In this document: piece after piece, positions 17,915 to 26,231 of the stretch
How positions within the stretch are numbered: position 1 is the first letter of the stretch
How the letters are laid out: each line of letters opens with the position of its first letter
Origin: Rhodospirillaceae bacterium
GTDB taxonomy: Bacteria > Pseudomonadota > Alphaproteobacteria > Bin65
Reading direction: 5' to 3'
NCBI GenBank assembly: GCA_011523655.1
Contig: WTGH01000047.1
Location: 124,001 to 188,000 of the forward strand
Length of the DNA: 64,000 nt
Notes under the pieces: model-generated
Told to the model about the DNA's origin: nothing
What the model saw: the letters and a program-made list of their open reading frames with translations, nothing else
The model's database searches: none
Position numbers and translations under genes: made by a program

Positions 17915-18928
17915 TCAACCGGACCGGACAGGGCCGCCTTCGCCGGCGGCGGCCTCGGTCGGCGTAGCGGTCAGCTGCAGGAACAGGTCTTCGAGATCGC
18001 TTTCCCGGGTCGAAACGTCGACGATCGTCAGGCCGGCCTCGCGTACATCGTTGATAATGGTGCGGAAGCGCGTCTGGCTCGGGCAGTAGCGGATGGCCAA
18101 CCGGCGCGGCGGAAGGATCTCCGCATCGTAGTGCGCCAGCCCGGAAGGCAGCGCGCTCAGCGGTTCGCCCAGCGAGAAGGTCACTTCCTTGCGGTCGACG
18201 CGGCGGAGCAGCGCCTCGGTGGTATCGCAGGCGATGACCTCGCCATGATCGATGAAGGCGATCCGGTCGCAAAGTTCCTGCGCTTCGTCCAGGTAATGGG
18301 TCGTCAGCAGGATGGTCGTCCCCGACCGGCTCAGGGCCCGGATCTGACTCCACAACTGCTGGCGCAATTCGACATCGACACCGGCGGTCGGTTCATCCAG
18401 CACCAGCACCGGCGGCTTGTGAACCATCGCCTTGGCGACCATGAGCCGCCGCCGCATGCCGCCCGACAGGGTGCGCGAGTAGTTTTCCGCCTTGTCGCTC
18501 AACTGGACGGCCGCGAGCAGTTCCTCGGTTATCCGCTCGCGCGCCGGCACCCCGTAGAGGCCGGCCTGGAAATCCAGCAACTCGCGCGGCGTGAAAAAGG
18601 CGTCGATGTTCAACTCCTGCGGCACCACGCCGATCGCGGCGCGCGACCGGCGCGGATGGCGGTCGATATCGATGCCCCAGATCGAAGCCGATCCGGCGGT
18701 CTTGTTGACCAGGCCCGCCAGGATGTTGATCAGGGTCGATTTGCCGGCCCCGTTCGGCCCGAGCAGTCCGAAAACCGACCCTTTGGGAATATCGAGATCG
18801 ATTCCCTTCAGCGCCCGGCTCGGTGCGAAATTCTTCGAGCCGCGATAGGTCTTGGCGAGGCCGCGGACCCGGACGGCGGGTATGGCGTCGTCCGGCAGCG
18901 CGGTCGCGGCAGAGGAAGCGTCTGGCAT
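17915..18928 (-). CDS. ABC transporter ATP-binding protein (ABC-2/DRR type)
   Basis: A 337-residue ATPase of the export (CcmA/DrrA-like) group. Walker A is GLLGPNGAGKST, the signature is TLSGGMRRRL, Walker B is VLVLDEPTAGVD and the switch His is in LLTTHYLDEAQ. After the ATPase domain comes an ~80-residue C-terminal regulatory extension (KEVTFSLGEPLSALPSG ... LFLQLT). These ATPases normally pair with an ABC-2 permease, but none is adjacent: downstream is a convergent MDR gene and upstream a phosphatase. An alternative GTG start at 18973 would add 15 residues. It may be cotranscribed with the PTP-like gene 105 bp upstream. Confidence 0.9.
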   Translation of the reverse strand: MPDASSAATALPDDAIPAVRVRGLAKTYRGSKNFAPSRALKGIDLDIPKGSVFGLLGPNGAGKSTLINILAGLVNKTAGSASIWGIDIDRHPRRSRAAIGVVPQELNIDAFFTPRELLDFQAGLYGVPARERITEELLAAVQLSDKAENYSRTLSGGMRRRLMVAKAMVHKPPVLVLDEPTAGVDVELRQQLWSQIRALSRSGTTILLTTHYLDEAQELCDRIAFIDHGEVIACDTTEALLRRVDRKEVTFSLGEPLSALPSGLAHYDAEILPPRRLAIRYCPSQTRFRTIINDVREAGLTIVDVSTRESDLEDLFLQLTATPTEAAAGEGGPVRSG

Positions 18929-19033
18929 GGCCGGAAAGTGGTGCGGCGGCAGGGCGCGTGCAAGGGATGGCACGCGGCGCTGGCACGGCCTCCGGGCGCC
19001 TGCCGAACGCTTGTCCGGCGGCAGCGCGATTCG

Positions 19034-19705
19034 CTATTCGCGGCGCAGAAGCCGGTCGACCAGGAGGCTCGCCCACCACTGGCTCATGAATTCGGCCTTC
19101 AGGGCGGCGGGATCGTAATCTTCCTCGATCCAGCGGCGGAACCCCTGCCCGCCGGTGTCCCGGACATAGCGCTCGAAGAAGAAATCCAGAATGCCGGTCT
19201 TGGCCTGGCGGAAATGCCCGTAGCGCAGGCTGAGCTGCCGTTGCGCCAGCCCGATCGGCTGCTCTTCGACGCCGTGCAGGAAGGCGGCGGCGAACAGGCC
19301 GGCCCGGTCGGCCCCGGTCTTGCAGTGAGCGAGAATCGGGTAGTCCAGCCCGCCGGCCATATCGAGCAGTTGCAGCAGCCGGTCTCTGGGCGGCGCGCCG
19401 CGGGAGTCGAGCCGGAAATCGATGTGGGCGAGACCGAGCTCCCGGCATACGGCGATTTCCTGGCCGTAGGTGGAAAAGGGATGCCGGCCGCGCAGGTTGA
19501 TCACCGTCCTGAGCCCGTGGCGGCGGGTCCAGCGGCGCAGCTGGGCCGGCGTCGGCTGGCCGGAACGGAACAGGCGCGGCGACACGCGATGGAACCGGTT
19601 GAAGACCAGACGGAACACCGCATGGTCGCGCAACAGGGCGTCAACTGTCGCGCCGAGCGCCGTAGCGGGTTTCCCGGGGGCGCGGCCCGTCGGTTCGTGG
19701 GTCAA
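19034..19705 (-). CDS. PTP-like phosphatase (Cys-x5-Arg), paralog 1
   Basis: A 223-residue protein of the tyrosine/dual-specificity phosphatase superfamily. The catalytic loop is HCKTGADRAG at 127-136, with Cys128 nucleophile and Arg134; Asp93/Asp97 lie in the region IDFRLDSRG that may supply the general acid. The residue after Arg is Ala135, where the superfamily (and paralog 2) has Ser/Thr. It starts with TTG overlapping the TGA of the BASS transporter gene (TTGA), behind AGGACAGGAC. Substrate unknown: phosphoprotein, inositol phosphate and lipid phosphate are all possible. The C-terminal ~70 residues are shared with paralog 2 at 39225. Confidence 0.85.
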   Translation of the reverse strand: MTHEPTGRAPGKPATALGATVDALLRDHAVFRLVFNRFHRVSPRLFRSGQPTPAQLRRWTRRHGLRTVINLRGRHPFSTYGQEIAVCRELGLAHIDFRLDSRGAPPRDRLLQLLDMAGGLDYPILAHCKTGADRAGLFAAAFLHGVEEQPIGLAQRQLSLRYGHFRQAKTGILDFFFERYVRDTGGQGFRRWIEEDYDPAALKAEFMSQWWASLLVDRLLRRE

Positions 19706-20586
19706 GAGCCGGTCCTGTCCTGTCCGGCGTCTTCGGCCGCGCTGCGGCGTGCGACCAGAATGCTGTAGCCCAGGCCGGTGAACAGCATGATGAGGCCGTA
19801 AACGGCGCTCGGGATGGCGAATCGGACATCGTTGAGCAGCGTGGTCCCGACGACGATGCCGAGCGTCGCATTCTGGAAGCCGCATTCGATGGTGACCGCG
19901 ATCCGCTGCGGCCTTTTGAGGCGCAGGCCGGTCGCGACCCCGTGGGCGATCGCGAGCATCAGCAGGTTGAAGACCAGGCAGACCGGCCCGGCCACGGTGA
20001 AGAAGGGCACGATATCCTCGCGCGACACGACCAGCCCGGCGATCACGACCAGCAGGAACACGGCGGTCGACAGCAGGCGGGTATGGCCGCCGGCCCAGTC
20101 GGCGAAGGCCGGCGCCAACCGGCGCACCAGCATGCCGAGGGCCGTCGGCACCACGACGATGGCGGTGATCTTCAGCACGGTCTCCAGCACCGGCAGGGGC
20201 GGCGCGTCCTGTCCCAGGAAATGGGTAAGGCTGTTGCCGACGATGAGCGGCACGGTCAGGACGGCGAGCAGGCTGATTACTGCGGTGAGCGAGATCGAGA
20301 GCGCAACGTCGCCCCGCGCGATCAGGGTCATCAGGTTGGAGGTCGTCCCGCCGGGGCAGGACGCGAGGATCATCAGGCCGACCGCCAGGATGGCGGCCAT
20401 CGGCCAGATCGACGCCAGAAGGAAGGCGGCTGCCGGCAGCACGATCAGCTGCAGCCCGGCGCCGGCCAGGAAATCCTTCGGCTGGGCGAACACCCGGGCG
20501 AAATCGCGCCCCGTCAGGCCCAGCCCCATGGCGAACATGATGAGCGCCAGCGCCAGCGGCAGGATTACATTGGTAATAAAACCCAT
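19702..20586 (-). CDS. bile acid:sodium symporter (BASS) family transporter
   Basis: A 294-residue membrane protein with about nine to ten hydrophobic helices. Diagnostic motifs are LASCPGGTTSNLMTLIARGDVALS in the first repeat and IECGFQNATLGIVVGTTLL in the second, the two unwound crossing regions of BASS transporters that bind sodium and substrate. Bacterial members import organic anions such as pantoate, pyruvate or bile-acid-like molecules. An AAGAGG ribosome site precedes the ATG. It lies 75 bp behind the class II aldolase gene and is overlapped by the phosphatase gene, suggesting one operon; substrate uncertain. Confidence 0.9.
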   Translation of the reverse strand: MGFITNVILPLALALIMFAMGLGLTGRDFARVFAQPKDFLAGAGLQLIVLPAAAFLLASIWPMAAILAVGLMILASCPGGTTSNLMTLIARGDVALSISLTAVISLLAVLTVPLIVGNSLTHFLGQDAPPLPVLETVLKITAIVVVPTALGMLVRRLAPAFADWAGGHTRLLSTAVFLLVVIAGLVVSREDIVPFFTVAGPVCLVFNLLMLAIAHGVATGLRLKRPQRIAVTIECGFQNATLGIVVGTTLLNDVRFAIPSAVYGLIMLFTGLGYSILVARRSAAEDAGQDRTGS

Positions 20587-20661
20587 GAGCCTCTTCCCGG
20601 TTCGGGCCCGAACCTCTCCAGGGAACCGTTACAGCGGCGTAGCGGCGGGCCCGTTTTCCGC

Positions 20662-21447
20662 TTACTCGCGGAAGGACGGGTCGCGCCGGTCGAGCATACG
20701 CAGCAGGGCCGGCCAGGCCATGGTGTTGGAGAGCATGGCGAAATACTCGTCATTGTCACCCTGGCGCGCGGTCCTTTCGACAATTTCCACTCCCGGCGGA
20801 TGGATCTCGGCGCCGGTCGAAAGTGTCCGCACCTGCATCGAACAGGCACGCTCGAGGAAATACATGCGCTGGAACGCTTCGGCGACGGTTGCGCCACAGG
20901 TCAGCGTTCCGTGGTTCCACAGCAGCATGTAGTTCCGGTCGCCCAGGTCCTTTTGCAGGCGCGGCCGTTCGTCGAGATCGACCGCGACGCCTTCATATTC
21001 GTGCCAGGCGATCAGGTCGCGGATCAGCAGAGCAGTCTGGTTGAGCGGCAGCAGGCCGCGGCTGTCGGTCGACACCGCCGTGCCGTCCAGCGTGTGGAGA
21101 TGGATGACGCAGCGGGCATCCTCCCGCGCCTCGTGGACCGCGCTGTGGATGGTGAATCCGGCCTTGTTGACCCCGTAGTCGCTCTCCATGACGAGTTCGC
21201 CGTCCATATCGATCTTGATCAGGCTGGAGGCGGTGATCTCCTCGAACATCATGCCGTAGGGGTTGATCAGGAAATGATGTTCCGGGCCGGGTAACCGGGC
21301 GGAGATATGGGTGTAGATCAGGTCGTCCCAACCGTAATGGGCGACCAGCCGATAGGCGGCGGCAAGATCGACGCGAACGGCCCATTCCTCGTCGGATACC
21401 CGGTTGCGGACGTTGCCGGAGGGGCGGATGGCCGTAACATTGGTCAT
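20662..21447 (-). CDS. class II aldolase/adducin family protein
   Basis: A 261-residue class II aldolase/adducin-fold protein. Metal-binding histidines lie in CVIHLHTLDG and the third in LLWNHGTLTCG; the phosphate/substrate loop THISARLPG and the FEEITASSLIKID stretch are typical. Family enzymes are zinc aldolases or epimerases of sugar phosphates, although this subgroup often lacks a known substrate. Two starts are 6 bases apart; the second ATG (21447) sits 7 bases behind GGAG and is preferred, while the first (21453) overlaps the aroA stop as ATGA. Coupling to aroA translation is likely. Confidence 0.88.
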   Translation of the reverse strand: MTNVTAIRPSGNVRNRVSDEEWAVRVDLAAAYRLVAHYGWDDLIYTHISARLPGPEHHFLINPYGMMFEEITASSLIKIDMDGELVMESDYGVNKAGFTIHSAVHEAREDARCVIHLHTLDGTAVSTDSRGLLPLNQTALLIRDLIAWHEYEGVAVDLDERPRLQKDLGDRNYMLLWNHGTLTCGATVAEAFQRMYFLERACSMQVRTLSTGAEIHPPGVEIVERTARQGDNDEYFAMLSNTMAWPALLRMLDRRDPSFRE

Positions 21448-21449
21448 GC

Positions 21450-22865
21450 TCATTCTCCGGTCGGGCGGTCAGCCGGATCTGCAAGGTCTTCGATTGGCGC
21501 GCCCAGCGACTGCATCAGCGGAACGAAGCCGGGGAAGCTGGTGCCGATCATAGCCGTATCGTCCACGGCCACGCCATCCCTGCTGGCGAGGCCGAGAACC
21601 AGGAAACTCATGGCGATGCGGTGGTCGTGCATCGTGGCGACCGGATTGTCCGGACCGGTGCCGGCGACGGGCCGTCCGCCGGAGCCGTCGATCTCCATCC
21701 AGTCGTCGCCGCTCCGCACGGATACGCCGCAGCGGGCGAGTCCGTCCGCGGTGGCGGCCAGGCGGTCGCTTTCCTTGACGCGCAACTCGCCGATCCCGTC
21801 GAACCGGCTGGTGCCGTTCGCCAGCGCGGCCGCCACGGCAAGAACCGGATATTCATCGATCATCGAGGCCGCGCGCCCCTCCGGCACCGTGACGGCGTTC
21901 AGCGCGCCCGCCTCCGCCACAAGGTCGCCGCCCGGCTCGCCGGAAACCTCGCGCCGGTTCTCGATGGCAAGGTTGGCGCACATCTCGGCAAGGGTATCGT
22001 ACAGGCCGGCGCGCAGCGGATTGAGGCAGACGCCGCGGACGGTTACGGTGCCGCTGCCTGCCAGCAGGGCCGCGACCAACGGGTAGGCGGCCGACGAGGG
22101 ATCGGCCGGCACCCGAAGATCGGCGGCGGAATATTCCTGCCAGCCGCCGACCGTAAAGCGCGTTCCATTTCTTCCGTGCGCCGAGGAGACCCTGCAGCCG
22201 AAATGGCGCATCATGCGGAAGGTATGGTCGCGCGTCGGCGCGGTTTCGATCACCGAAGTTTCGCCCATTGTGTTGAGGCCGGCCAACAGCACGGCCGAAC
22301 TGACCTGGGCCGACGCGACGGGCAGGGCGTACACGATGGGAACCGGCGCGCGCGCGCCCCAGACAGTCAGCGGCAACCTGCCGCCTTCGGCGCAGTCGAA
22401 GCGCGCGCCCACTTGCGACAGCGGTTCGGTCACCCGCGCCATCGGCCGCCGGCACAGCGAGGCGTCGCCGGTCATCACGGCGCGCAGGTCGTGGCTCGCC
22501 AGGATGCCGAGCAACAACCGCGCTGCGGTGCCCGCGTTGCCCATGTCCAGGACCGAATCCGGCGCCACAAGCCCGCCGATGCCGACGCCGTCGATTGTCC
22601 AGGCGCCGTCCGGCTGCCGCGCCACCGTCACGCCCAGTTGGCGCAGGGCGTTCGCCGTGGCCAGCACGTCCGCGCCTTCCAGCAGGCCGGTGACGCGCGT
22701 CCGGCCGACGGCAAGTGCGCCAAGCATCAGGGCGCGGTGCGAGATCGACTTGTCGCCGGGCAGCGCCGCCACGCCGTCGAGCCGCGCGGCGGGCCGGGCG
22801 ATGGCAGGCCGGGCGATCGCGGGGCGGGCCGCACTGTCGGAATATTCGGGCGGGGCGGCGGACAT
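21450..22865 (-). CDS. aroA: 3-phosphoshikimate 1-carboxyvinyltransferase (EPSP synthase)
   Basis: A 471-residue EPSP synthase, the sixth shikimate-pathway step joining shikimate-3-phosphate and phosphoenolpyruvate. Overall similarity is to the class II (Agrobacterium CP4-like) enzymes: LPGDKSISHRALMLG, DASLCRRPMARVTEPL, VASAQVSSAVLLAGLNT, TRDHTFRMM, ASMIDEYPVLAVAAA and ELRVKESDRL. However the PEP-site loop is GNAGTAARL (109-117), with Gly112 where CP4 has Ala100. An unusual N-terminal repeat ARPAIARPAIARPA occupies residues 13-26. No ribosome site is evident. Downstream, the usual cmk-rpsA genes are replaced by an aldolase. Confidence 0.95.
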   Translation of the reverse strand: MSAAPPEYSDSAARPAIARPAIARPAARLDGVAALPGDKSISHRALMLGALAVGRTRVTGLLEGADVLATANALRQLGVTVARQPDGAWTIDGVGIGGLVAPDSVLDMGNAGTAARLLLGILASHDLRAVMTGDASLCRRPMARVTEPLSQVGARFDCAEGGRLPLTVWGARAPVPIVYALPVASAQVSSAVLLAGLNTMGETSVIETAPTRDHTFRMMRHFGCRVSSAHGRNGTRFTVGGWQEYSAADLRVPADPSSAAYPLVAALLAGSGTVTVRGVCLNPLRAGLYDTLAEMCANLAIENRREVSGEPGGDLVAEAGALNAVTVPEGRAASMIDEYPVLAVAAALANGTSRFDGIGELRVKESDRLAATADGLARCGVSVRSGDDWMEIDGSGGRPVAGTGPDNPVATMHDHRIAMSFLVLGLASRDGVAVDDTAMIGTSFPGFVPLMQSLGAPIEDLADPADRPTGE

Positions 22866-23088
22866 CGGGTGGCGATCGGGCGGGGCTCGGTGTGTGGTGC
22901 GGTTGGACTTTTGGCCGGGCCGGTGAAGCGGCCGGGCCGTATTGGACGGGCAATTCGGGTCTTGACGGCGGGCGCCTCTCTACCACATAGCCGCCTCACC
23001 AGAATTTCGCATGGCGCAGGTTGCCGCCGCCCGGCACTCCTGCCGAAAGAATGCGCACAGGATTCTCGCCACGACCCGGAGACCTGCC

Positions 23089-23460
23089 TTGGCTGACGCC
23101 GACCTCGGACAGAAACGCGCCTGCCCTTCGTGCAGCGGCAAATTCTACGATCTCTTGAAAGTGCCGGCAGAGTGCCCCTATTGCGGCGCGGTGTTCAACC
23201 CGGACGACCTGATACGCGGCCGCAACCGGAAGCCGCCGACGCAGGAAGACACCAAGGAGAAGGACGCCGAAAAGCCGGCTGGCGACAGTGAAGCCGGCGA
23301 CGACGAAGTGACGCTGCCGGAAGAACTCGAAGATGTCAGTGTCGACGGCGACGGGGACGACGACGATGACGTTCTCGAGGATGCGTCGGACCTGGGCGAG
23401 GACGAATCCGACCTCGACGAGGTCATGGAGCATGTCGAGAAGCCCGAGAAGGAAGGTTGA
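23089..23460 (+). CDS. FYDLN-acid (TIGR02300) family protein
   Basis: A 123-residue protein typical of alphaproteobacteria. The N-terminal zinc-ribbon segment is RACPSCSGKFYDLLKVPAECPYC, with two Cys pairs and the family FYDL word. The rest is low-complexity and strongly acidic (long Asp/Glu runs from residue ~60 to the end). Its role is unknown. The TTG start gives the normal family N-terminus (MADADLGQKR) and follows GGAGAC. It is divergent from aroA, an arrangement often seen in this class. Confidence 0.88.
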   Translation: MADADLGQKRACPSCSGKFYDLLKVPAECPYCGAVFNPDDLIRGRNRKPPTQEDTKEKDAEKPAGDSEAGDDEVTLPEELEDVSVDGDGDDDDDVLEDASDLGEDESDLDEVMEHVEKPEKEG

Positions 23461-23482
23461 CCGGCGCTGAGCCGGGATCGTC

Positions 23483-24073
23483 TCAGGGATAGAGCACGTC
23501 CGTGCGCCAGCTTTCGCCCTCGCGGCGGTAGACTAGGCGGTCGTGCAGGCGGAACTGCCCGTCCTTCCAGAATTCGAAACAGCGCGGAACCAGCCGGAAC
23601 CCGCTCCAGTGCGGCGGCCGGGCGACCTTGCCGACGGCAAATTTCGCGGTGAAGGCGCCGACCCGCTTCAGCAACTCGGCCTTGCCCGCCATCGGCCGCG
23701 ATTGCTGCGAGGCCCAGGCGCCGATCTGGCTGCCGCGGGCCCGGCTGGCGAAATAGGCGTCGGCTTCCTCGTCGCCCACGGTCTCGACCGTCCCTTCGAC
23801 CCGGACCTGGCGGCGCAGCGACTTCCAGTGGAAGCACAGTGCGGCCTGGGGATGGGCCAGCAGTTCGGCGCCCTTGCGGCTCTCGAAATTGGTGTAGAAG
23901 ACGAAGCCGCCGGTATCGGCGCCCTTCAGCAGCACCATCCGGACGGACGGCATGCCGTCCGCGCCGACGGTGGCCAGCGCCATCGCGTTGGCGTCGTTCG
24001 GCTCCGTTTCGCCCGCTTCGGCAAACCAGGCGTGGAACAGGTCGATCGGTTCGTCGGTCGGCTCGATGCTCAT
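23483..24073 (-). CDS. pdxH: pyridoxamine 5'-phosphate oxidase
   Basis: A 196-residue FMN enzyme that oxidises pyridoxamine- or pyridoxine-5'-phosphate to pyridoxal phosphate, the last step of vitamin B6 synthesis and salvage. Family motifs are present: [40 protein letters not shown] (FMN and PLP contacts) and the C-terminal [13 protein letters not shown] with W-R-T-D-V-L-Y-P ending. It is full length. A perfect TATAAT at 24081-24086 (minus strand) lies only 7 bases before the ATG, hinting at a leaderless transcript. A pyridoxal kinase gene is at 51001. Confidence 0.95.
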   Translation of the reverse strand: MSIEPTDEPIDLFHAWFAEAGETEPNDANAMALATVGADGMPSVRMVLLKGADTGGFVFYTNFESRKGAELLAHPQAALCFHWKSLRRQVRVEGTVETVGDEEADAYFASRARGSQIGAWASQQSRPMAGKAELLKRVGAFTAKFAVGKVARPPHWSGFRLVPRCFEFWKDGQFRLHDRLVYRREGESWRTDVLYP

Positions 24074-24080
24074 GGCGGAT

Positions 24081-24086
24081 ATTATA
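24081..24086 (-). promoter_or_regulatory. TATAAT -10 element of pdxH
   Basis: Read on the minus strand, a perfect TATAAT lies 7 bases upstream of the pdxH ATG, so a start site 6-8 bases downstream would coincide with the start codon. The position 17 bases further upstream reads ATCCCC, a poor -35. There is no Shine-Dalgarno sequence between it and the ATG. Confidence 0.45.
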
Positions 24087-24283
24087 GTCCGATCCGCACT
24101 TCCGGGGATACCGGCGGGAAAGCCCGGGGAACGCCGCGACGGACGGGTGACTGCCTCCCGCCTGTTTTCCGGCGACGGTAATCGGCGCTTCCTGCGTACA
24201 GCAAATCAAACAGGCAGCGGACCGCGGATGCCGTGCGGTTCGCGCCGCCTGCCGGATTCGCTTCGAAAACGGGAGATCGAACG

Positions 24284-24778
24284 GTGCGCAACACGTTTCT
24301 GGCCGTTGGTTTGAGCGCAGCCCTCGTCCTTGCGGGCTGCACGGCGAACAAGGAAATGGCCGGGGCGGCGGGCGGCGCCGTGATCGGCGGACTTGCCGGG
24401 GCGGCCCTGGCCCGCAAGGGCGACACGAGCGGCCGCCTGGCCGGAGCGGCGATCGGCGGACTGGTCGGCGGCTTTATCGGCAGCCGGATCGGCGCCGCGC
24501 TCGACCGCAAGGACCGCGAGATGGCGGATTCGAACGCCCAGGAAGCGATGGAGCGGGGCAGGACCGGCCGGCGGCATGGCTGGCGCAACAAGCGTTCGGG
24601 CAACCGCGGGTTCGTCACCCCGACCTCGCCGCCGTACCGGTTCAAGGACCGCCGGGGCAGGGTCTGGCGCTGCCGCAATTTCACCGAGACGATCGAGCTT
24701 TCCGACGGCCGGACGGAAACCGTAGAAGGCCGCCGCTGCCGGACGAAGGGACGCCCCTGGTCGGTCGTCGCCACCTGA
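24284..24778 (+). CDS. glycine-zipper lipoprotein
   Basis: A 164-residue envelope protein. A short signal peptide ends in the lipobox LVLAGC (Cys19), predicting a lipoprotein. Residues ~25-70 form a double glycine-zipper segment (GAAGGAVIGGLAGAALA, GAAIGGLVGGFIGSRIGAAL) resembling the 17 kDa surface antigen/SlyB/OsmB group. The C-terminal ~60 residues are basic with a paired-Cys segment (WRCRNFTETIEL ... RRCRTKG), as in 17 kDa antigen-like proteins. The GTG start is placed by GGGAG eight bases upstream. It is likely an outer-membrane lipoprotein stabilising the envelope; divergent from pdxH. Confidence 0.85.
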   Translation: MRNTFLAVGLSAALVLAGCTANKEMAGAAGGAVIGGLAGAALARKGDTSGRLAGAAIGGLVGGFIGSRIGAALDRKDREMADSNAQEAMERGRTGRRHGWRNKRSGNRGFVTPTSPPYRFKDRRGRVWRCRNFTETIELSDGRTETVEGRRCRTKGRPWSVVAT

Positions 24779-24824
24779 ACCGGGCGCGTTTGCCGCGATA
24801 GCCGCCCGGCCGGCCTGAAGCCGG

Positions 24825-26153
24825 TCATCCGGACCCTTCCGGTTTCGCGGATTCGCCCGACCCGCCGGTCCCGCCGGCGCCGAACAGATCGCGCAGCGAT
24901 ACGTCCAGCGCGGACCGTTGCGCCGTTTCCGAACGCGCGATCAGGCGATCCAGCCGGTCGGTCCAGCCCGCCTCTTCCTCCAGCCCGCCCGGTCCGGGCC
25001 GGATGGTGATTCCGAGGTCGCGGGCGATCTCGTAGACGGTCAGCGCGGCCGGATCGCGCGACAGGATCCAGGCGTCCTCGTTCGAGCGGGCGACGTAGTG
25101 CAGGGCTTCGAGCTGCTCGAGCAACGGCTCCAGCAGTTCGGCGGAATCGGGCAGCGGGTCGAGCAGCGTCTCGGTATCGACCGGCCGGCCGGTCTCGCCG
25201 GCCCGGTAGAGCCCGTGCAGGATCACCATCGCCTGGACGAGCCGCCGGGTCATGCGGCCCTCGCCGGGCGGCCCGTGGCGCTGCAGGGCCAGCCATTCGG
25301 GCAGCGCCGCTGCGGTCTGCGCCCCGAACAGGACCGCGCACCACACCAGATACATCCAGATCAGCAGCAGCGGGATGTAGGACAGCGCGCCATACAGGGT
25401 TTCGTAGGACGGAAAGGTGCGGAAATAGAGGGAGAAGCCCCATTTCAGCCCGTCGTAGAGCAGCAGCGCGACCAGCGCGCCGAGCGCGGCGTAGCCGAGC
25501 CGGACCTTGCGGTAGGGAATGACCATGTAGGCCACGGCGAAGGACCCGAAGAGCAGCAGCGGCGGCAGCCAGCTGACGGCGGTGCTCTGGATCCAGCTGC
25601 CCTCCGCGATGCCCAGATTGGCTTGCGCGAACAGGTAGGTGGAGATCGCGATACTGCCGCCGGCGAGCAGCGGCGTGACCGTGAGCACCGCCCAGTACAT
25701 GGTCATGCGCTGGACCAGCGGCCGGACCTCCGGCTGACGCCAGATGCGGTTGAACCAGGTATCGACCGTATCGAGCAGAATGACCGCCGTGACCGCCAGC
25801 GCGACCGTGCCGACCGCCGTCAGCTCCCGCGTGTTGCGCAGGAACAGGTCGAACTGGCCGCGCACCGCCTCGACATTCTGCGGCAGGAATATCTCGAGGA
25901 CGAAGGCCAGCAGATCGGCCCGGATCCGGTCGAACACCGGGAAGGCGGCCAGGATCGAGAAGCCGATGGCGGCCAGCGGCACGACGGCGAGCAGCGTGGT
26001 GTAGCTGAGCGAGGCCGCTGCGCTGAAATTGTGGTCCTTCCAGAAACGCAGGCAGAGATAGGCGCAGAAATCGCCCGCGGCCCGAAGCGTCCGCCCTGCG
26101 GCGGCGCCCCGGTTTTCGTTGCGGCTTTCGCTGCTGGCTCCGGCTTTCGTCAT
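24825..26153 (-). CDS. YihY/BrkB family inner membrane protein
   Basis: A 442-residue protein. Six hydrophobic segments in the first ~290 residues carry the YihY (formerly RNase BN) hallmarks: FSAAASLSYTTLLAVVPLAAIGFSIL, an internal DTWFNRIW, and GALSYIPLLLIWMYLVWCAVLFGAQ. A cytoplasmic C-terminal region of ~150 residues holds winged-helix-like sequence (LLEPLLEQLEALHYVARSNEDAWILSRDP) and ends in a Gly/Ser-rich tail. The molecular function of YihY is unresolved; the old RNase BN assignment was withdrawn. An in-frame TTG at 26225 would lengthen it by 24 residues; ATG 26153 gives the usual start. Confidence 0.87.
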   Translation of the reverse strand: MTKAGASSESRNENRGAAAGRTLRAAGDFCAYLCLRFWKDHNFSAAASLSYTTLLAVVPLAAIGFSILAAFPVFDRIRADLLAFVLEIFLPQNVEAVRGQFDLFLRNTRELTAVGTVALAVTAVILLDTVDTWFNRIWRQPEVRPLVQRMTMYWAVLTVTPLLAGGSIAISTYLFAQANLGIAEGSWIQSTAVSWLPPLLLFGSFAVAYMVIPYRKVRLGYAALGALVALLLYDGLKWGFSLYFRTFPSYETLYGALSYIPLLLIWMYLVWCAVLFGAQTAAALPEWLALQRHGPPGEGRMTRRLVQAMVILHGLYRAGETGRPVDTETLLDPLPDSAELLEPLLEQLEALHYVARSNEDAWILSRDPAALTVYEIARDLGITIRPGPGGLEEEAGWTDRLDRLIARSETAQRSALDVSLRDLFGAGGTGGSGESAKPEGSG

Positions 26154-26231
26154 GTCCGGCGCGCTGGTTCTCCCCGATTGGACCGGCAAGCGACCATACC
26201 CCGCTTCGCCCGCCGTGTCGCGCAATCGAGC

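Noticed and set aside
22962..22990. TTGACG with ACATAG as a promoter for the FYDLN-acid gene
   Set aside because: At a 17-base spacing the -10 is poor, so I did not list it as a feature.
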